Shown here piece by piece: positions 8,067-10,379 of a DNA stretch of 10,379 nt. Under the pieces are notes generated by a model. It made no database searches. It was not told the DNA's origin and worked only from the letters and a program-made list of their open reading frames with translations. This DNA comes from Phoronis ovalis (Eukaryota > Phoronida > Phoronidae): NCBI GenBank assembly GCA_028565635.1, contig JAOXYB010033818.1, positions 1 to 10,379 on the forward strand, read 5' to 3'. Made by a program: the position numbers and the translations under genes. Position 1 is the stretch's first letter. Each line of letters opens with the position of its first letter.

Positions 8067-8938
8067 CAATATTTTATCAACACTCGAAGCTACTCCAATG
8101 TCAATGGAACATAGGCTGCCTTTGTCTTCTACACCAGTGATTGGGTCACATTTGGTTATAACCATAATGTCTACAAAACTCATTGGCTCCATAACTATCA
8201 ACAAGGAAAAGCTTTGGCAACCATTCTCGCACAAACTCCGATCTATAATCACAGGATCTGCATCTTCTTTAGCATACTTTAGTTTACACTTCAAGCTTAC
8301 ACCTTCAAGTAGTCTATGTTTGTTGTCATTGCTACATTCATGATTTCCACCTACAGGTACATCCGGGCAGTGACATTCTAGAGATACAATGATCTTACTT
8401 ATATTTAGAGAGTGACGCTGGCAGTTTAAACACAGTTTACAATCAAACATCTTTTTTCCAAGCCAGGAGGTAAAGAACACCTTCCAGTTAAGTAGAGCAT
8501 TCCAACAGCTAGCTATCTGTTTGAAAGGAAAATGGTTGCAGAAATGCTTACAATGGTAAACCAGGTATTCACCTCTTTCACTTGGAGCACATTCATCTGA
8601 AATATCTGTCCATTCACCATTCTCTTCACGGAAAATGAACCATGACCCAGGAAATTTAAAGCTCTCGTCTAATTTCATTTCTACAGTAACTGCTTTTACA
8701 AATTCTACATGTGGTTTGAGACCAAAGCTTACTGATGCTGGTAACAAGTAGTGATCATATGTCTCTGATTTCATTCTTTGTAAAAGTTGTGTAGTGTCTG
8801 TTATGTTTAGTGTCAAATTGACTGTATTCATGATGCTGCCTTGCTCAAATTTTAATTTGATGATCCCATGCCTAATCTCTCCTCCATTAGGACCTATCTG
8901 GCACTCAGTAGACCCACTTCTAGGAAGGAAATCTTCAA
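8067..8938 (-). CDS. ZU5-like domain plus cysteine-rich (possibly UPA-like) region exon
   Basis: This exon encodes 290 codons. Acceptor ttgttttag gives a first base at 8938, and donor GTAATT follows the TTG ending at 8067. The internal Met at 8831 is not the start, since the frame opens 36 residues earlier at the splice site. The first ~135 residues look like ZU5: IGPNGGEIRHG, a beta-rich stretch with LLPASVSFGLKPHVEF then KAVTVEMKL, W..FREENGEWTDI, and a terminal KHFCNHFPF in the place of the usual HFS-type ending. ZU5 occurs in UNC5, ankyrins, PIDD1 and in the FIIND of NLRP1/CARD8. The remaining ~155 residues have many cysteines (CKLCLNCQRH, ECHC, HEC, LCENGC) and beta-like segments where UPA would lie; I cannot confirm UPA. 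No signal peptide or membrane segment is visible. The exon begins in phase 1 and ends in phase 0, matching both neighbours. Confidence 0.8.
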
Positions 8939-9450
8939 CTAAAACAATAGAATATGAATTTAGAACACTACTTTAAAACCATAATAGATCTACTACAGGT
9001 TATTCTTTTCAACTTTTGAATGATTACAAGTAAATGCGCATATGCTTCTACACTGATATCTGACACTGATATCTTATGAAGCTTTAAGAATAAAGCAAAA
9101 TTTCAAAAATACGAGACAGAAAAAACATAAAAACATTAAGTTACTAATCTGGAACTAAACAGTGTTTCTGGATAATCAAGTAGATGATTTGGGTATACAT
9201 AATAGACAAACAGAAAAGTAATACTTCATAAACTTAGCGGTGTGCCACTCTGTTTTATATTGTAAACTATCAAAATATAATTCAAATTTTCTTTCTGTGA
9301 TTTGCATATAAAGTGAAAACTGTAACGTAGTATTTCATCAATTTGCAAAAATGCTTACTGCAATAAAAAATGTGCTTTCTGGATAAAAATTTCTGGCTAA
9401 CAAATCTCACTTTTAGCTCTAACCACTATTACCATTTTGTTACTATTTTG

Positions 9451-9560
9451 TAATGAGTAATTCTAAAATATCACCTAACCTATACTACCTGCTCACATAT
9501 GGCCTTCATAAATCGACTTGTAAATCACCAAGACAACGTTTCGTCTGTCCAGTTACAGAC
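9451..9560 (+). repeat. Diverged copy of the intronic dispersed repeat (copy F)
   Basis: It carries the ATTCTAAAATA..ACCTA and CTCACATATGG blocks, followed by an AATC..C.AG.CAA.G.TTCG segment. The same order is seen at 5010-5110. The copy is more decayed than the one at 9650-9805, and its borders are approximate. Confidence 0.5.
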
Positions 9561-9649
9561 ATTCCATTATTGAGAACAAAGACAGTCATCAGTCAGCAAT
9601 ATTAAACGTTATCAGGACAAATCAACACAGACCTGCATTTTGCCCTCCT

Positions 9650-9805
9650 GATTTACCTACTGATTTTAAATGATCTCTACGTGCCAGATTTTTCAAGATA
9701 TGGGCAAAAAAGCTTGCTGGATATGAAAAAATGACAAGTTTTGCATTGCCAGTTTTCAAGTCATCTGAAATACCACCTAGCATATAACTCTCAACCACCA
9801 GGTTA
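9650..9805 (+). repeat. Diverged copy of the intronic dispersed repeat (copy E)
   Basis: On the plus strand it shares ordered blocks with the copy at 4925-5070: a GATCTCT start, CAGA.TTTTCA, GAT.T.GGCAA, AGCTT, TTTCAAG..CAT, AAATAC.ACCTA and a C/A-rich CCACC end. Order and spacing are conserved although identity is low, so common descent is more likely than chance. It ends close to where the fossil TPR begins. Confidence 0.6.
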
Positions 9806-9828
9806 ATAACAAACTTGACCGGCATTCC

Positions 9829-9882
9829 TGATCTCTTCGATAGGAATAACCTTTGATATATTCGGACTGCTCAGCTACTCAC
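9829..9882 (-). pseudogene. Decayed half TPR unit inside the intron, just past the donor
   Basis: Immediately downstream of the TPR exon, the intron still matches the repeat's second half, up to GTTATTCCTATCGAAGAG, which is identical to coding units. Against intact units (for example GGTGATGTACGTGGAGC) it shows single-base losses near the start, after CTG, and in CAGAAGG. Three losses restore the frame but leave an in-frame TAG at 9877-9875. The functional donor GTGAGT lies in the changed part, where intact units read GGTGAA or GGTGAT. A repeat-derived block begins around 9825. I read this as a fossil TPR unit that became intron. Confidence 0.7.
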
Positions 9883-10379
9883 CCATAGATTGCATAGCAT
9901 TGGCTATATTTCCTTGTGTTCTGCATACTTCTACACTGTCCACACCATAATATTTCTCTTGGATAGGAATAACCTTCTGCCATATTCTGACTGCTCCACG
10001 TACATCACCCATAGATTCCATAGCAGCAGCCATATTTACTTGTATCTTACATACTTCTACACTGTCCGCACCATAATGTTTCTCTAGGCTAGGAATAACC
10101 TTCTGATATATTCTGATTGAATCACGTACACCACCCAAAGATTGTATAGCAACAGCCATATTTACTTGTGTCTTCCATACTTCTACACTGTCCACACCAT
10201 AATGTTTCTCTTCGATAGGAATAACCTTCTGATATATTCTGATTGCTTCATGTACTTCACCTACAGATTGCATAGCATCGGCCATATTTACCTGTGTCTT
10301 GCATACTTCTACACTGTCCACACCATAATGTTTCTCTTCGATAGGAATAACCTTCTGATATATTCTGATTGCTTCACGT
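9883..10379 (-). CDS. TPR-repeat exon (partial, 5' end outside window) of a TPR-ZU5-subtilase gene
   Basis: This exon is open to the right edge and encodes about 165 residues of tandem 42-residue tetratricopeptide repeats. Units begin at the DSVEV motif: 10318-10193, 10192-10067 and 10066-9941 are complete, 9940-9883 is cut short, and the second half of an earlier unit fills 10379-10319. Each unit has the helix A/helix B pattern of kinesin-light-chain or NPHP3-type TPRs (TQVNMA..., small residue, G, then EAIRIYQKVIP.EEKHYG). TPR arrays usually form superhelices that bind peptides or proteins. No start codon is assigned: the in-frame codon at 10321 is GTG inside a repeat. I place the 3' end at a consensus donor GTGAGT (9882-9877), because reading on meets TAG at 9877-9875. 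The exon ends one base into a codon. That base joins the TT at the start of the ZU5 exon to make a Val. TPR identity is firm; the ligand is unknown. Confidence 0.85.
9883..10379 (-). repeat. 126-bp in-frame tandem repeat array encoding TPR units
   Basis: The motif ccataa recurs at 9945, 10071, 10197 and 10323, exactly 126 bp (42 codons) apart. No indels separate the complete units. Neighbouring units share 31 of 42 residues by hand count (first versus second, first versus third), and long stretches such as the codons for RIYQKVIP are nearly unchanged in DNA. This points to recent tandem duplication or gene conversion. The array continues past the right edge, so copy number cannot be stated. 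Confidence 0.9.

Larger units (their letters stand above)
8939..9882 (-). other. Intron between TPR and ZU5 exons
   Basis: The intron is 944 bases long with donor GTGAGT and acceptor ttgttttag. It is phase 1 on both sides. It contains the fossil half TPR (9829-9882) and two diverged copies of the intronic repeat family (about 9650-9805 and 9451-9560). The stretch 8976-9450 is plain AT-rich sequence in which I see no gene. A 67-codon minus-strand frame at 9825-9622 is read through repeat DNA and is not called as coding. Confidence 0.75.

Noticed and set aside
8098-8976. Plus-strand frames opposite the ZU5 exon
   Set aside because: They are antisense shadows. The minus strand has the domain pattern and splice sites.
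9622-9825. 67-codon minus-strand frame
   Set aside because: It lies within the intron after a consensus donor and is read through a dispersed-repeat copy shared with 4925-5070. It shows no family motif.
9883-10379. CRISPR-like array
   Set aside because: The regular 126-bp units are translated, in frame and TPR-like, with no repeat/spacer alternation.

Overview
The window is animal nuclear DNA. It is AT-rich, has GT-AG introns, long non-coding stretches and dispersed repeats, and shows no bacterial gene packing. A bivalve or related mollusc is my best guess. That rests on repeat texture: short triplet runs, GACCTTTGACC-like blocks and a hairpin followed by A's. I recognise this texture but could not search it.

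One gene explains all the convincing coding signal. It lies on the minus strand and enters from the right edge, so its 5' end is outside. Five exons can be read: (1) 10379-9883, 42-residue tetratricopeptide repeats (TPR, kinesin-light-chain style); (2) 8938-8067, a ZU5-like domain plus a cysteine-rich, possibly UPA-like region; (3) 6366-6282, a 28-residue acidic linker; (4) 2052-1192, a complete subtilisin-family (S8) catalytic domain with Asp, His, Asn and Ser all present; (5) 916-609, a tentative C-terminal exon. Every junction has GT-AG ends and the codon phases agree (1/1, 0/0, 1/1, 1/1), so the exons most likely form one protein of about 870 visible residues: TPR - ZU5 - Cys-rich - linker - subtilase - tail.

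The introns hold the rest. The 4.2-kb intron between linker and protease exons carries many diverged copies of related repeats at 4085-6180. Copies of the same families lie at 1-235 and in the intron between the TPR and ZU5 exons. That intron also begins with a decayed half TPR unit, so the exon boundary appears to cut through an older, longer repeat array. A (TA)n tract lies in the 1.7-kb intron.

The possibly new system is the domain combination. ZU5 normally leads into UPA and a death domain (UNC5, PIDD1) or forms the self-cleaving FIIND module (NLRP1, CARD8). Here the C-terminal effector position is taken by an apparently active subtilisin-like protease, with fast-evolving TPRs as a plausible sensor or scaffold. 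The family calls are motif-based. The sensor-protease role is inference.
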